Notes under the pieces: generated by a model | What the model saw: only the letters and a program-made list of their open reading frames with translations | Databases searched by the model: none | Told to the model about the DNA's origin: nothing | Part shown: one piece after another, positions 22,022-30,660 of the stretch | How the letters are laid out: each line of letters begins with the position of its first letter | How positions within the stretch are numbered: the stretch's first letter is position 1 | NCBI GenBank assembly: GCA_021783175.1 | Contig: JAJXUF010000028.1 | Coordinates: 1 to 33,884 of the forward strand | Source: Pseudomonadota bacterium | GTDB lineage: Bacteria > Pseudomonadota > Gammaproteobacteria > Acidiferrobacterales > UBA6901 | DNA length: 33,884 nucleotides | Reading direction: 5' to 3' | Position numbers and translations under genes: made by a program

Positions 22022-24580
22022 ATGACCACCCCAAGAAGTCCTTTCACCCGGCTTAGATTGACCGCGCATCTTCCAAATAAACCCTGGCAACTGGTCTTAA
22101 TCGCCGGTTGCGGGCTGTTCGTTTCCGGGGTCATGTTGCTCGCGCTGGTCGCCTTGCTGCTGACACCGACGCTGCCTTCGGTTGATAACCTAAGCAAGGA
22201 TCACCTGAAGGTTCCGATGCGGGTTTATACGTCTGACGGGACATTGATCGCAGAATTCGGCGAAGAAAAGCGCATACCCGTCAAAATAGACAAAGTCCCG
22301 CAACTGCTCGTCGACGCCATTCTTGCGGCTGAAGATGAGTCATTCTATTACCACCAAGGTGTTGATTTTCAAGGGATTGCGCGCGCCGCCTGGAGCAATT
22401 TCCGATCGGGGCGCACCGCCGAGGGGGCGAGCACCATTACGATGCAGGTGGCGCGCAATTATTTTTTAAGCCCCGAGAAAACCTACACGCGCAAGCTCAA
22501 AGAAGTGCTCCTAGCGCTGAAAATCGAGCGCGAACTCACCAAGAACGAGATTCTGCAGCTTTACATCAACAAGATTTACCTTGGCAATCACGCCTACGGA
22601 TTCGGTGCTGCTGCCCAGGTTTACTTTGGCAAGACGCTTGATCAGCTGACGCTGCCGGAAATGGCCATGCTGGCCGGCTTACCGAAGGCGCCCTCTCGCG
22701 ATAACCCTTTCAACAACGCCAAGGCTGCACGCATACGACGTGCTTACGTGCTGCTGCGCATGTTTAAGCTGGGATTCATCGATCAGGCCGATTACCAGGC
22801 GGCCTTGGCAAGTCCGCTTCCGCAAACACCCCCTGCAGATCGATACGCCGTGCAAGCACCGTATGTCGCTGAGATGGTGCGCCAGTACATGTACCAGACC
22901 TACGCCGAGAAGAGCTATGCGGAAGGCTACAATGTGTACACTACCATCGTCGCCAAGGATCAGGAGGCAGCCGACAAGGCACTGCGCCGCGGTCTAATGA
23001 CCTATGATCGCCGGCACGGCTACCGTGGGCCCGCTGGACACGATCAAATCGAACCCAACGCCGACCCAGAACAGCTGGATGAGATACTCAAGGACTACCC
23101 GGTGGTTGGTACTCTGGTGCCTGCCATTGTGACGCGCGTCGACGATCAGGCAGCCACGGCATACACCCAGGATGGCTCAAATATTGTTCTCGGCTGGGCG
23201 GGACTGTCCTGGGCCAGGCCTTATATCAACGATGACACCCAGGGTCCGCCTCCGAAGCAGGCAGCCGACGTGGTACACGTAGGCGATGTGATTTACGTGC
23301 AGCAGCGCGATGACAGCACGTGGCGCCTGGCAGAAATCCCCAAAGCGGCCGGAGCGTTGGTGTCACTGAATCCCAACGACGGTTCGATACTGGCATTGGC
23401 TGGAGGATTCGATTTTTACCAGAGCAGCTTCAATCGCGTTACCCAGGCGGAAAGGCAGCCTGGCTCCAATATCAAGCCGTTTATCTACTGCGCAGCGCTC
23501 GACAAGGGCTTCACCGCGGCGAGTCTGGTGAGCGGGGCGCCCATTGTGGTGGAGGACGCGAGTCTGGAGGAGGAATGGCGGCCGGAAAACTACGAACGCG
23601 AATTCTACGGTCCAACGCGCCTGCGCAAGGCCCTGGCCCTGTCACTCAACCTGGTATCGGTCAGGCTGCTGCGAGCGATCACTCCGGACTATGCCGTGCA
23701 GTATCTGGCACGCTTCGGCTTCGACCCCGCCAACTTGCCGCGCAATCTCTCTCTTGCGCTCGGCACTGCATCGGTGACCCCACTACAGATGGCGACCGCA
23801 TTCTCCGTATTCGCCAACGGCGGTTATAAGGTGGAGCCGCATTTCATCCTGCGAATTGAGGATGCCAACCACCACATCCTGGAGCAGGCCAATCCGCCAG
23901 TAGTTTGCGATGCCCAAGGCCATACCAATGCCGCCCGCGACGCCGGCGGCGGGGCACCGGCGAACTGTCCTACTCCGGAGCCGGTAACCCCGCCTGCCAA
24001 GCAGATTGCGGCACTTCCCACACCGCTCACGGCAGAGAATGCGACGGCTCCGACTGTCGCGCCAGCGCCCCCAGCGACTGTCTGGGCGCCACGTGTGATC
24101 AGCGCTGACGATGCCTTCATCATTACGAGCATGATGCAAAGCGTCATTAACTCGGGAACAGGCGAAGGTGCGTTAGTGCTCGGTCGCAAGGATCTCGCGG
24201 GCAAAACCGGCACCACAAACGACCACCGTGATGCTTGGTTTTCGGGATTCAACCCGGATGTTGTCACCACCGCCTGGGTGGGCTTTGATCAGCCGGCGCC
24301 CCTCGGGCGTGGCGAGGTGGGGGGGCGCACTGCCCTGCCAATCTGGGTGGACTATATGCGTACGGCGCTGGCCAATGTTCCGCAAAAACCCCTCATGCCA
24401 CCTCCCGGAATTGTTACCGCCACTATCAATCGCAATACCGGCAAGGTCACTGACCCCTCGGATCCAAAGGCGATGCAGGAGTATTTTGTTCAAGGCACGG
24501 TACCCGATAGAGGCGTGAGCCTGGATGGCGGAGGACCCGGAACGAAGCAGCCAGACAGCGTGCGCGAAGGACTGTTTTGA
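22022..24580 (+). CDS. mrcA: Penicillin-binding protein 1A (bifunctional transglycosylase/transpeptidase)
   Basis: This enzyme polymerises lipid II into glycan strands and cross-links peptides in the periplasm, anchored in the inner membrane. It has 852 aa (E. coli PBP1A 850); the gene is called ponA in Pseudomonas. Seen: a cytoplasmic tail, a membrane segment (about 24-46), the GT51 domain with catalytic E104 in EDESFYYHQGVDF and GASTITMQVARN, then LYINKIYLGNHAYGFGAAAQVYF. An OB-like domain precedes the transpeptidase with nucleophile S482 and K485 (PGSNIKPF), S541-L-N543, and K728-T-G730 (GKTGTTNDHRDAWFSGF). A Pro/Ala-rich insert (about 650-690) sits before the KTG motif. It is divergent from pilM, and its stop overlaps the TTG of the next gene. 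Confidence 0.97.
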   Translation: MTTPRSPFTRLRLTAHLPNKPWQLVLIAGCGLFVSGVMLLALVALLLTPTLPSVDNLSKDHLKVPMRVYTSDGTLIAEFGEEKRIPVKIDKVPQLLVDAILAAEDESFYYHQGVDFQGIARAAWSNFRSGRTAEGASTITMQVARNYFLSPEKTYTRKLKEVLLALKIERELTKNEILQLYINKIYLGNHAYGFGAAAQVYFGKTLDQLTLPEMAMLAGLPKAPSRDNPFNNAKAARIRRAYVLLRMFKLGFIDQADYQAALASPLPQTPPADRYAVQAPYVAEMVRQYMYQTYAEKSYAEGYNVYTTIVAKDQEAADKALRRGLMTYDRRHGYRGPAGHDQIEPNADPEQLDEILKDYPVVGTLVPAIVTRVDDQAATAYTQDGSNIVLGWAGLSWARPYINDDTQGPPPKQAADVVHVGDVIYVQQRDDSTWRLAEIPKAAGALVSLNPNDGSILALAGGFDFYQSSFNRVTQAERQPGSNIKPFIYCAALDKGFTAASLVSGAPIVVEDASLEEEWRPENYEREFYGPTRLRKALALSLNLVSVRLLRAITPDYAVQYLARFGFDPANLPRNLSLALGTASVTPLQMATAFSVFANGGYKVEPHFILRIEDANHHILEQANPPVVCDAQGHTNAARDAGGGAPANCPTPEPVTPPAKQIAALPTPLTAENATAPTVAPAPPATVWAPRVISADDAFIITSMMQSVINSGTGEGALVLGRKDLAGKTGTTNDHRDAWFSGFNPDVVTTAWVGFDQPAPLGRGEVGGRTALPIWVDYMRTALANVPQKPLMPPPGIVTATINRNTGKVTDPSDPKAMQEYFVQGTVPDRGVSLDGGGPGTKQPDSVREGLF

Positions 24581-25266
24581 CGCACGAGAGGCGCAATTCG
24601 TCGACAAGGCGAACTCGCCACGGCGCAAAGCCCCAGCATCCGCCGCATGGCAGCGGCGCACGCGGCGCAGAGCAGATGCGTCAGCGTATTTGCGTGGAGG
24701 CGGCGCGCATCATGGCGGAGGAGGGCGTAAAGGACTTTCATGCGGCAAAGCGCAAGGCGGCAAACCGCCTCAACCAGCCGGAGACACGTCACCTACCCTC
24801 AAACCAGGAAATTGAGGCTGCGCTGGCTGCACATCTGCAATTGTTTCACAGCGATCACCTGCCCAATGCGTTGAAGGAACTGCGCGCCACCGCCCTCGAA
24901 GCGATGCGCTTCCTGGCGACCTTTGAACCACGTCTCGTCGGATCAGTGCTCAGCGGCAATGTCACGCCTTATTCGGAAATCCAGCTCCATCTAAGTGCTG
25001 ATACCCCGGAGGAAGTTGCATTCCTGCTGCAGGAGCACGGCATCCCGTACGATGAATCCAGCCGTCGCATGCGCTTTGGAGGCGAACGTTACGAAGTTCA
25101 ACCCACCTACCACTTCCTCGCCGACGCCACAGCGGTCGAACTCACGGTATTTACGCCGGAAGGCGCACGGGAAGCGCCATTGAGTCCGGTGGACGGTAAG
25201 CCCATGCGGCGCGCCAATTTGCGCGAAATAGAGACATTGCTCACCAACGCCAACGAACAGGCTTAG
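24577..25266 (+). CDS. Conserved hypothetical protein with nucleotidyltransferase-like core
   Basis: Function unknown. I recognise the C-terminal two thirds as a widespread proteobacterial conserved family without a known role. The TTG start overlaps the PBP1A stop as TTGA and has AAGGA 5 bp upstream, so coupling is likely. An ATG at 24676 (33 residues later) is the alternative, because the first 33 residues are basic and low in complexity. Seen: helical region AARIMAEEGVKDFHAAKRKAA (42-62) and a core starting PRLVGSVLSGNVTPYSEIQLHL (118-139). That resembles the GSxxxG...SDxDL signature of small nucleotidyltransferases, but with E and Q in place of the two catalytic Asp. VELTVF and APLSPVDGKPMRRA follow. 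The enzyme-fold idea is inference and activity seems doubtful. Confidence 0.8.
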   Translation: MTHERRNSSTRRTRHGAKPQHPPHGSGARGAEQMRQRICVEAARIMAEEGVKDFHAAKRKAANRLNQPETRHLPSNQEIEAALAAHLQLFHSDHLPNALKELRATALEAMRFLATFEPRLVGSVLSGNVTPYSEIQLHLSADTPEEVAFLLQEHGIPYDESSRRMRFGGERYEVQPTYHFLADATAVELTVFTPEGAREAPLSPVDGKPMRRANLREIETLLTNANEQA

Positions 25267-25595
25267 CCCCCGCAAACCAGCAGCGCAGGTCAAAGCGTTG
25301 CCTTTTGCCCCAGTCCATACTTGATAATGCTTATGGAATTAACTACATTCTCTGATCAAGAGCTTACAAAAATAATTTGAGAGACCGCATGAAGACGTCC
25401 GGTGCCGGCAGTCTGCGGGGTGGTCCTGCAGCCCTGAATTTCTTGGGTTATTTGTATGTTAATCGGCAATCGAAACGACCAGCGGATGAAATAAGCACTG
25501 GATTGCTGACATAAATCATGTCTGCGACTGGTGTGTGGCTTTAAAACACAGTAAGAATCAGCCATTTTAATATCAAGGGGTTAGGAGCAACTGCG
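25267..25595. other. 329-bp intergenic region, no gene seen
   Basis: This stretch is more AT-rich than its surroundings. A possible promoter is TTGATA (25321-25326) with TACATT (25344-25349), 17 bp apart, each matching 4 of 6 bases. A small inverted repeat GACAT/ATGTC flanks AAATC near 25509. A ribosome site AGGAG at 25583-25587 serves the next gene. The leader would be over 200 nt if that promoter is real, enough room for a regulatory RNA element, but I recognise none. Confidence 0.5.
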
Positions 25596-26102
25596 ATGAC
25601 GCTGCGCCAGACGCTTGCCGGACTGATGTTGTTAGTCCTTTCTGTGACGATTTCCGGATGTGGTGCGCGCAATACCCAGGCGCCGCCAACGGGTTCCATA
25701 ACCATCAAGCCAACGTCGATAAGCTGGGCGGTATCGGTTCTGCCAGCTACGTACACGTACGAATCTGAACTAATGACTGTTGCGGTATCTGGCAGCAACG
25801 GGCTTCCCCTGGCTGGAGTGTACGTAACTCTAACGCTGGACCTTTCTTCAAGCACGTCGACATCACCGGTTATGAACATGTACACGCTTAACCCACTGAC
25901 GAATCCGACTACTGCCGTGCCGCTCTCGTCGCCGGTCGAGTTGAAAACCGACAATAACGGCAACGTTGTGGTTTGGATTTACATGGCAACGGGCAATGGC
26001 GTTGCTTACAAGGGCTATCTCAACGCAGTCAGCGGAGTGCTGAGTACGCAGGCCTCCATTACGGTTACTTGCACTCCGAGCGGCGGAACGACTTGTCCAT
26101 AA
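25596..26102 (+). CDS. Small lipoprotein with probable beta-sandwich (Ig-like) domain
   Basis: Unrecognised gene of 168 aa. Seen: a signal peptide ending in the lipobox ISGC with C22 as the lipid-modified residue, a short Gln/Pro linker, then a Ser/Thr/Val-rich domain with alternating hydrophobic residues. The pattern SELMTVAVSGSNGLPLAGVYVTLTLD and later TDNNGNVVVWIYMATG looks like bacterial Ig-like group 1 domains, where a value-substitution loop with DxxG recurs. The tail ASITVTCTPSGGTTCP holds two cysteines. ATG 25596 has AGGAG 8 bp upstream. Location is probably periplasmic or at the outer membrane. Its Ser/Thr-rich composition is unlike the neighbouring housekeeping genes. No partner gene is evident. 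Confidence 0.78.
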   Translation: MTLRQTLAGLMLLVLSVTISGCGARNTQAPPTGSITIKPTSISWAVSVLPATYTYESELMTVAVSGSNGLPLAGVYVTLTLDLSSSTSTSPVMNMYTLNPLTNPTTAVPLSSPVELKTDNNGNVVVWIYMATGNGVAYKGYLNAVSGVLSTQASITVTCTPSGGTTCP

Positions 26103-26529
26103 TGGATGACCGCGTCCGCTCGCTGCAAATCGAAACAAGGTAAGCCGGCGACGCGGCTTGTGTAATAAACAGCCGTTGGGCGGCGCCTACAATGGCTCGA
26201 AAAAAGGGGTGGCGCATCGTCAGAACAATTCGGCCTGCTTGGTCACCCATGCAGGAGCGGCGCTGCGGGCGACGCAACTGTAGAATGTCGATTGCACCGA
26301 CATGTGTCTGCTGCACCACGCCTTGCCCGCCAATGACAGTCGCCACCTCTACCTGGATCACCCTTCCGCCCTGCGATCAACACAGCTTTGCGGTCCACCC
26401 GCAGTCTGCGAACGGATCTTACCGGCGGGTTTTGGCAACGCATACCGTTTTTCGCGCCCCAATGTATTTAAAAAAGGCTGCACGATTGGCAGATGACGCA
26501 ATGTTATCCGGGTGGCCCAGGACAAATGT
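26103..26529. other. 427-bp intergenic region, no gene supported
   Basis: It begins with a 6-bp stem hairpin (26142-26147 with 26154-26159, loop 6 nt) 39 bp after the lipoprotein stop, without a T-run. Frames of about 100 codons exist on both strands here, but none shows family resemblance, a good ribosome site or plausible composition. The region could be the remnant of a lost gene. No RNA gene is recognised. AGGA at 26519-26522 belongs to the next gene. Confidence 0.5.
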
Positions 26530-27348
26530 ATGAGCGGCTCGACGCTTGGCAAAGGCAATGCGGCAGACGTGACTCCGACCAGAAATTTTGCTGCGGAAAA
26601 TCCGGAAGGACGACGGCTCGACTGCACGCTGCTGCTCTCCTCCGTTCGCGGATTTAGCGCTTGGTCTGAAAAACTCTCGCCTGCAATACTGGTCCAACTG
26701 CTCAACAGCTATCTCGACCGGATGGCGGCTGTGGCAATGCATTCGGCTGGACGGATGGACAGGTACCTGAGCGAATCCATCGTCGCGATCTTTGAGACTT
26801 CGCATCCTGATCGCGCCCTGCACGCCTGCAACGCCGCCATGGAGATGGCGCGCGAGTTTCGCAGGCTGCAGGCGGATTGGTCGGAGTTTAGGGTTGCACC
26901 GTTAGCGATAGATATCGGAATCACTTCCGGTCCGGTTGTGATCGGCGACATCGAGGTGGGCAACCGCGGCGCGACAAATGTCTTCGGCGAAGCGGTCAAT
27001 CGCGCGCGGCACATGGAAGGGTTAAACCGGGAATACGGCACGCACATTCTGCTGGACGAAGCGACCTATCACCTGGTAGAGGAAACCCTGCCCCACCTGC
27101 GCGAAATCGATCATACGCAAATACGTAACCGACCTGAGCCGCTGCGCGTTTATGATTTGATGCTGGCGGAAGATTATCCGCACATGGACTGGCTAGGAGA
27201 ATTCCAGCGCGGCTACGAATTGTTTCGCGCCGATTTACGACCGCAGGCACGCACAGTATTCAAAACTCTTGCGGAGCAGGTGCAGGACCCGGTGAGCCGC
27301 TATTACCTGGATCGCTGCGTTGGGCCTCGGCGCAGGCGGGGGGATTGA
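26530..27348 (+). CDS. Degenerate class III adenylate/guanylate cyclase domain protein
   Basis: A homologue of soluble class III nucleotide cyclases, 272 aa from ATG 26530, which has AGGA 7 bp upstream. A GTG at 26512 would add six residues. The fold is recognisable: LLLSSVRGFSAWSEKLSP (34-51), DRYLSESIVAIF (77-88), AIDIGITSGPVVIGDI (126-141), NVFGEAVNRARHMEGL (150-165), then EYGTHILLDEATYHLVE and a C-terminal helical tail ending YYLDRC. Catalytic positions are altered. The first metal Asp is S38, the second is E82, the base-selecting Lys is R78, the second base-selecting Asp is E154, and the transition-state Arg is H161 (Asn N157 is kept). No membrane segment or sensor domain is seen. It is probably inactive as a cyclase and may bind a nucleotide or partner. 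That last point is inference. Confidence 0.85.
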   Translation: MSGSTLGKGNAADVTPTRNFAAENPEGRRLDCTLLLSSVRGFSAWSEKLSPAILVQLLNSYLDRMAAVAMHSAGRMDRYLSESIVAIFETSHPDRALHACNAAMEMAREFRRLQADWSEFRVAPLAIDIGITSGPVVIGDIEVGNRGATNVFGEAVNRARHMEGLNREYGTHILLDEATYHLVEETLPHLREIDHTQIRNRPEPLRVYDLMLAEDYPHMDWLGEFQRGYELFRADLRPQARTVFKTLAEQVQDPVSRYYLDRCVGPRRRRGD

Positions 27349-27401
27349 TTTAGGGCGGCCTGGTAACCAGGATGGAAGTCGGCATAGAATCAGCGCGAAA
27401 T

Positions 27402-27424
27402 GCTGGCCGGAACTACCGGCCAGC
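27402..27424. repeat. 9-bp perfect inverted repeat (hairpin)
   Basis: GCTGGCCGG and CCGGCCAGC are separated by 5 nt (AACTA), 53 bp after the cyclase-like gene. No T-run follows, so it is at best a U-less terminator or an mRNA-stabilising hairpin. Confidence 0.5.
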
Positions 27425-27439
27425 GGGCGCCACAAGAAA

Positions 27440-27457
27440 CCGGGCGGCGCAGCCCGG
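27440..27457. repeat. Second GC hairpin before the exported-protein gene
   Basis: CCGGGC and GCCCGG enclose a 6-nt loop, 15 bp beyond the first hairpin. It lies 13 bp upstream of the ribosome site GGAGGT (27471-27476) of the next gene and could shield or pace its translation. Confidence 0.4.
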
Positions 27458-27488
27458 CCCATAACCAAACGGAGGTCCTTAATCTGTC

Positions 27489-28004
27489 ATGAATACCCAC
27501 TCTTGTTTCACCCGGATTGCGGTACCCCTTGCGGCAATAGCTCTTGGCTTGAGCTTGCCTGCCCTGGCTTTCGCCCGCGGCAAGCTAAACCTGCAGGAGA
27601 CCGCGCCATTCGTTCAAGACTTGGCCGTTGCGAAAGCGGTCAGAAGCGAATGCGATCTCCCGCATGAGGTACCAAACTACGTCCGGGCCTACGCCAAGAA
27701 GGAGTTCGACGTCGAATTGGTTGAAAGCGTCACGCCACACAGCCGTGGCCAAGGCCTGGCCATGACCATCGTTGGAGTGCAAGCTCGACCCGGTGGAGAG
27801 TTTACTGGCCACAAGTCGATTACCGTGGAGGGCAAGCTTTGGGAGGACGGCCGGGTTATCGGAACCTTTCGCGCGATGCGCGAAACCCGCGGGACTTTCG
27901 CGACGTGTGGCAGCCTGCGGTATGACGCGCGCTCCATGGGCAAGGACATAGCGAAGTGGCTGAAAAAACCGACGATGGATGCGCGCCTCGGCGACGCCCG
28001 CTGA
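27489..28004 (+). CDS. Small exported protein of unknown function
   Basis: This 171-aa protein has a clear Sec signal peptide (hydrophobic core 11-27, likely cleavage after AFA at 27-29). I recall related hypothetical periplasmic proteins in other proteobacteria but know no function. Seen: KAVRSECDLPHEVPNYV, then alternating strands with GHKSITVEGKLWEDGRVIGTFRAMRET, and a C-terminal helix GKDIAKWLKKP. The mature part has two cysteines, C55 and C140, that could form a disulfide. The start has GGAGGT at 27471-27476, 12 nt upstream, a rather long spacing. The pattern of family and composition suggests a beta-rich periplasmic domain. It appears to be its own transcription unit between two hairpin regions. 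Confidence 0.82.
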   Translation: MNTHSCFTRIAVPLAAIALGLSLPALAFARGKLNLQETAPFVQDLAVAKAVRSECDLPHEVPNYVRAYAKKEFDVELVESVTPHSRGQGLAMTIVGVQARPGGEFTGHKSITVEGKLWEDGRVIGTFRAMRETRGTFATCGSLRYDARSMGKDIAKWLKKPTMDARLGDAR

Positions 28005-28011
28005 CCAGAAT

Positions 28012-28046
28012 CGTGAGTGGGCCGCATGGAGCACGGCCCACTCACG
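28012..28046 (+). terminator. 13-bp perfect hairpin after the exported-protein gene, no U-tract
   Basis: Stem 28012-28024 pairs without a mismatch with 28034-28046 around a 9-nt loop, starting 8 nt past the stop codon. The position suggests transcript end formation or 3'-end protection, but no T-run follows. Confidence 0.5.
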
Positions 28047-28090
28047 GCAAGCCGGGTGCCTGACAGCTTCTCGCATCGCTCCGGCCCGGG

Positions 28091-28096
28091 TAGAAT
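28091..28096 (+). promoter_or_regulatory. Possible -10 element of argS promoter
   Basis: TAGAAT matches 5 of 6 bases of the -10 consensus, 45 bp before the argS start. The -35 at proper distance (TTCTCG, 28068-28073) is poor. Confidence 0.33.
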
Positions 28097-28141
28097 GCGG
28101 CGCCACAGCCGGTCATTTTTGCCGCCATCCAGGTACTGATT

Positions 28142-29902
28142 TTGAAACAGCAGCTCAGTGATCTTCTTACCCAGGCGGTAACCAAGCTCCAGGCGGGCGG
28201 AGTACTACCCACGGATGTGCCTTACAGCCCTGCTCCGGAACGCGCGCGAAGCAAGGAGCACGGGGATTTTGCCAGCAATATCGCGATGGGCTTGGCGCGC
28301 GCCGCCAAGCTCAAACCGCGCGAGCTCGCCGAGAAAATCGTTGGCGCCCTACCAAAATCCCGTTGGATTGCCCGCGTTGAGATTGCCGGTCCCGGCTTTA
28401 TCAACTTCTTCCTGACCCCCGACGCGTACCAGGATGTCGTCAACCAGATTCTCGAGGCGGGAGAAGCCTACGGCCATTCCGCTTTGGGGGGCGGCCGCCG
28501 GTTGCAGGTTGAATTCGTATCGGCCAATCCCACCGGCCCACTGCACGTTGGCCATGGTCGAGGCGCAGCCTACGGCGCGGCAGTGGCCGATCTGTTGACG
28601 GCGGTGGGTTTTCAGGTGCACCGCGAGTACTACGTCAATGACGCAGGCAGACAGATGGACATTCTTGCCACCAGCGTCTGGCTGCGCTATCTGGAACTGT
28701 GCGGCGAACAGTTTGCCTTTCCCAGCAATGGCTACAAGGGTGACTACATTTTCGACATTGCGGCGTCGCTGCATCGGGAAGTCGGTGATGTCCTGCGCCG
28801 ACCTTCGTCCAAGATCTTTGACAACATTCCTGCCGACGCGCCGAAGGGTGGCGATAAAGAGGCCCATATCGACGCGATAATCGAGCGTGCCAAAGCGCTT
28901 TTGGCAGCGCAAAGTTATCGCAAGGTGTTCGATCTCGGGCTTTCCGTCATATTGAGCGACATCCGTCAGGATCTTGAAGAGTTCGGCGTGGTCTATCAGG
29001 AATGGTACTCCGAGCGCTCCCTAACCGACCGCGGGTTGGTCGACAAGGCGATTGAGCGTTTGAAGCAAACCGGCCATGTGTATGACAAGGACGGTGCCCT
29101 CTGGTTTCGCTCAACCGATTTTGGCGACGAGAAAGATCGCGTCATCGTGCGTGAGAACGGCCAAAAGACATATTTCGCGTCCGATATCGCGTACCATCTC
29201 GACAAGTTGGAACGTGGTTTCGAACGCGTGATTGATGTATGGGGTGCCGACCACCATGGCTATGCGCCAAGAGTGAAGGCCGCCCTTGCAGCGCTTGGTC
29301 GCGACCCGTCCAAGCTCGATGTGTTACTGGTGCAGTTTGCCATTCTTTACCGCGGCGGAGAAAAAGCTCAAATGTCGACGCGCAGCGGTGAATTCGTGAC
29401 TTTGCGCGAATTGCGGCACGAAGTCGGGAACGATGCGGCGCGCTTCTTTTACGTCCTGCGCAAGTGCGAGCAACACATGGATTTTGATCTGGACTTGGCC
29501 AAATCGCAGTCCAACGACAATCCTGTCTATTACCTGCAGTACGCGCATGCCAGAATCTGCAGCGTGCTGCGACTTGTAACAGAAAAAGGGATGTCGCGAG
29601 ACATCGAGCGCGGCCGGCGCAATCTAAATCTGCTCAACGAGATTCATGAACAGTCGCTGCTGGCGACGGCGTCGCGTTATCCGGAGGTCGTGGAAACCGC
29701 CGCCCTTAATCATGAGCCACACCAGCTGGCGCACTATTTACGCGAGCTAGCCAACGATTTCCATGCCTACTACAACGCTCACACTTTTCTGGTCGAAAAT
29801 GACGACCTGCGCGATGCTCGGCTCAATCTGATCAACGCCGCACGCCAGGTGCTGAGCAATGGACTGGGGCTTCTTGGCGTGTCCGCCCCTGAGTCGATGT
29901 AG
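28142..29902 (+). CDS. argS: Arginyl-tRNA synthetase
   Basis: This enzyme charges tRNA-Arg with arginine in the cytosol. It has 586 aa (E. coli 577). The start is TTG 28142, with AGGT at 28131-28134. Seen: the N-terminal add-1 domain ([23 protein letters not shown]), the class I signature HVGH at 135-138 in [29 protein letters not shown], the KMSK-equivalent [13 protein letters not shown] near 409-421 (ArgRS commonly departs from KMSK), and the C-terminal anticodon domain ([17 protein letters not shown]). It is followed after 5 bp by the SPOR-domain gene, the same pair as in Pseudomonas. Confidence 0.97.
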   Translation: MKQQLSDLLTQAVTKLQAGGVLPTDVPYSPAPERARSKEHGDFASNIAMGLARAAKLKPRELAEKIVGALPKSRWIARVEIAGPGFINFFLTPDAYQDVVNQILEAGEAYGHSALGGGRRLQVEFVSANPTGPLHVGHGRGAAYGAAVADLLTAVGFQVHREYYVNDAGRQMDILATSVWLRYLELCGEQFAFPSNGYKGDYIFDIAASLHREVGDVLRRPSSKIFDNIPADAPKGGDKEAHIDAIIERAKALLAAQSYRKVFDLGLSVILSDIRQDLEEFGVVYQEWYSERSLTDRGLVDKAIERLKQTGHVYDKDGALWFRSTDFGDEKDRVIVRENGQKTYFASDIAYHLDKLERGFERVIDVWGADHHGYAPRVKAALAALGRDPSKLDVLLVQFAILYRGGEKAQMSTRSGEFVTLRELRHEVGNDAARFFYVLRKCEQHMDFDLDLAKSQSNDNPVYYLQYAHARICSVLRLVTEKGMSRDIERGRRNLNLLNEIHEQSLLATASRYPEVVETAALNHEPHQLAHYLRELANDFHAYYNAHTFLVENDDLRDARLNLINAARQVLSNGLGLLGVSAPESM

Positions 29903-29907
29903 ACCCC

Positions 29908-30504
29908 ATGGCACAACAGGCTCGGCGCACAACAACTCGACGTCGCTATGGCAAGAATATTGCCGGATGGCAATTGCTGCTCATCGGCCTGGCATCCGGG
30001 CTGTTGATCATGTGGGCCACACAACATCTCTTTCAAGGCGGCCGACCGTTCCGCGGACTTGCCAGGCTTTTTTCGCATAGTCCGGCTACCAAGGTTGCAG
30101 CTGTCCAGCCGGCTGCGCCGTCAACGCCGCCAGCGCCACCAAAGCCCAAGTTTGATTTCTACACGATTCTTCCCGAAGTCGAGACGGTCATACCGGATCG
30201 GCCGGTGAAGGGCGCGTCAACCGCCGCAGCAGTCCCGGAACTGCCGGGAAAGGGCGTACGTTACGTGCTTCAGGCGGCGGCCTATGCCAGCGGAAAGGAC
30301 GCCGACCATCTTCGCGCGCGGCTGGCACTCGCCGGGATGGAGGCGTATACGCAAAAGGTGGTGATTGAAGGAAGGGGCGCCTATTATCGTGTGCGTTTGG
30401 GTCCGTTCGCGCGCCTGCAAGACATGGATGCTGCCGATCACGAGCTGGCAAAACTCGGAATCAAAGCGATTCGCCTCAAGGTGAAAAAGGCGCCCGGCAC
30501 ATAA
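29908..30504 (+). CDS. SPOR-domain membrane protein (FtsN/DedD-like)
   Basis: A bitopic inner-membrane protein of 198 aa whose periplasmic SPOR domain is expected to bind denuded peptidoglycan at the division septum. Seen: a basic N-terminus (QQARRTTTRRR), one membrane segment (about 20-37), a Pro/Ala linker (70-85), FDFYTILPEVETVIP (family-typical juxta-linker segment) and the SPOR domain (about 117-193: VRYVLQAAAYASGKDADHLRARLAL, YYRVRLGPF). The start ATG lies 5 bp after argS, suggesting co-transcription. It is shorter than E. coli FtsN (319 aa). FtsN function itself is an inference, since DedD-like and other SPOR proteins look alike. Confidence 0.9.
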   Translation: MAQQARRTTTRRRYGKNIAGWQLLLIGLASGLLIMWATQHLFQGGRPFRGLARLFSHSPATKVAAVQPAAPSTPPAPPKPKFDFYTILPEVETVIPDRPVKGASTAAAVPELPGKGVRYVLQAAAYASGKDADHLRARLALAGMEAYTQKVVIEGRGAYYRVRLGPFARLQDMDAADHELAKLGIKAIRLKVKKAPGT

Positions 30505-30660
30505 AGTGATCGTACCGGCACAACCAAAGCGCTGTTCTTCACGTACTTCGCCTGCGGGCGGCAAACCCTTGGCTACGCAGGAAAATTCCGTGAGCAACGT
30601 GCAACAGCGCGACAAAGATAGACTACTTTCCTAATTTCTGGGTTACTCGACATTCAACTT

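Noticed and set aside
26192..26533. 113-codon frame between the lipoprotein and the cyclase homologue
   Set aside because: It is rich in Arg, Cys, Pro and Thr without domain likeness, lacks a ribosome site, and overlaps the better-supported start of the next gene.
27585..28106. 173-codon frame on the minus strand opposite the small exported protein
   Set aside because: The plus-strand gene has a signal peptide and ribosome site. The minus frame has neither and runs through the hairpin at 28012-28046.
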